This document shows positions 14,264-14,339 of a DNA stretch of 14,339 nucleotides, in pieces. The stretch is from DASXRA01 sp046734315. GTDB lineage: Bacteria > Actinomycetota > Actinomycetes > Mycobacteriales > Jatrophihabitantaceae. Location of the stretch: contig JBKPQY010000286.1 of NCBI GenBank assembly GCA_046734315.1, forward strand, positions 1 to 14,339, written 5' to 3'. Under the pieces are notes generated by a model. It had not been told where the DNA came from and ran no database searches. It was given only the letters and a program-made list of their open reading frames with translations. Position 1 is the first letter of the stretch. Every line of letters starts with the position of its first letter. The position numbers were made by a program, and so were the translations under genes.

Positions 14264-14339
14264 GTGGCTGGTGTTGTGGTGATTGGGATGGACCCGCACA
14301 AGCGGTCCGCGACGGTCGAGGTGATGAACACCCACGAGA
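14264..14339 (+). CDS. IS110-family transposase, N-terminal fragment (runs off window)
   Basis: Only 25 codons are present. The start MAGVVVIGMDPHKRSATVEV (GTG start) matches the opening of IS110-family transposases, in which the Asp of the G-x-D-P/x-H-K motif (Asp 10 here) is the first acidic residue of the RuvC-like DEDD catalytic site. GTG at 14264 has GGAGG 5 nt upstream and is directly preceded by an in-frame TAG, which fixes the start no earlier than here; an ATG at 14288 is the only later candidate. These enzymes are recombinases that excise and insert the element using a bridge RNA. Whether the element is complete cannot be judged. Confidence 0.75.
   Translation, partial: MAGVVVIGMDPHKRSATVEVMNTHE

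Noticed and set aside
1..14339. CRISPR array, tRNA, rRNA, riboswitch or phage/defence module
   Set aside because: No regularly spaced repeats, cloverleaf sequences or conserved RNA motifs were seen, and no genes of such systems are encoded.

Overview
The window is high-GC DNA with strong G/C third-position codon bias, GTG starts and lipoprotein/ABC-sugar-transport genes of the kind found in a soil or plant-litter actinomycete (Streptomyces-like in gene content; genus not resolvable from sequence alone). Most of it (about 1-11,040) is a xylan/arabinoxylan utilisation locus. The rest is a small LysR-controlled redox operon and the left end of an IS110-type insertion sequence.

Region by region: (1) 2-1447 minus, a GH3 beta-xylosidase/beta-glucosidase cut by the left edge, overlapped by 4 nt by a LacI-family repressor (1444-2442 minus). 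(2) Divergently, 2563-5725 plus, an ABC sugar importer: lipoprotein binding protein plus two permeases, without its own ATPase. Together these match the bxlEFG / bxlR / bxlA arrangement known from Streptomyces. The divergent promoters share a palindromic AACGTT operator. (3) 6179-7681 minus, a cytoplasmic GH51 alpha-L-arabinofuranosidase. (4) 7682-8759, about 1.1 kb without an intact recognisable gene. It holds a well-formed promoter/operator/ribosome-binding site/ATG on the minus strand that leads into an apparently decayed reading frame. (5) 8760-9926 plus, a secreted GH10 endo-xylanase with its own promoter and operator box, closed by a strong hairpin. (6) 9991-11037 plus, a second LacI-family regulator. 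(7) 11488-12420 minus, a LysR regulator divergent from a SnoaL-like protein and an NmrA/QOR2-like NAD(P)-binding protein (12531-13856 plus), with dyads between them. (8) 14264-end plus, the N-terminus of an IS110-family transposase whose ribosome-binding site is buried in a hairpin.

How the genes work together (inference from families): the secreted xylanase cuts xylan outside the cell, BxlEFG imports the (arabino)xylo-oligosaccharides, the GH51 enzyme removes arabinose and the GH3 enzyme releases xylose in the cytoplasm. The two LacI proteins would gate expression in response to the imported sugars. Two different operator types are visible (AACGTT-centred at bxlR/bxlE, CGAAA-N2-TTTCG at the xylanase), which suggests the two halves of the locus answer to different repressors. 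I found no CRISPR array, tRNA, rRNA or novel defence-like system. The most unusual signals are regulatory: promoters placed so that transcription should start at, or only a few bases before, the start codon of all three regulators, and an intact-looking control region in front of a broken gene.
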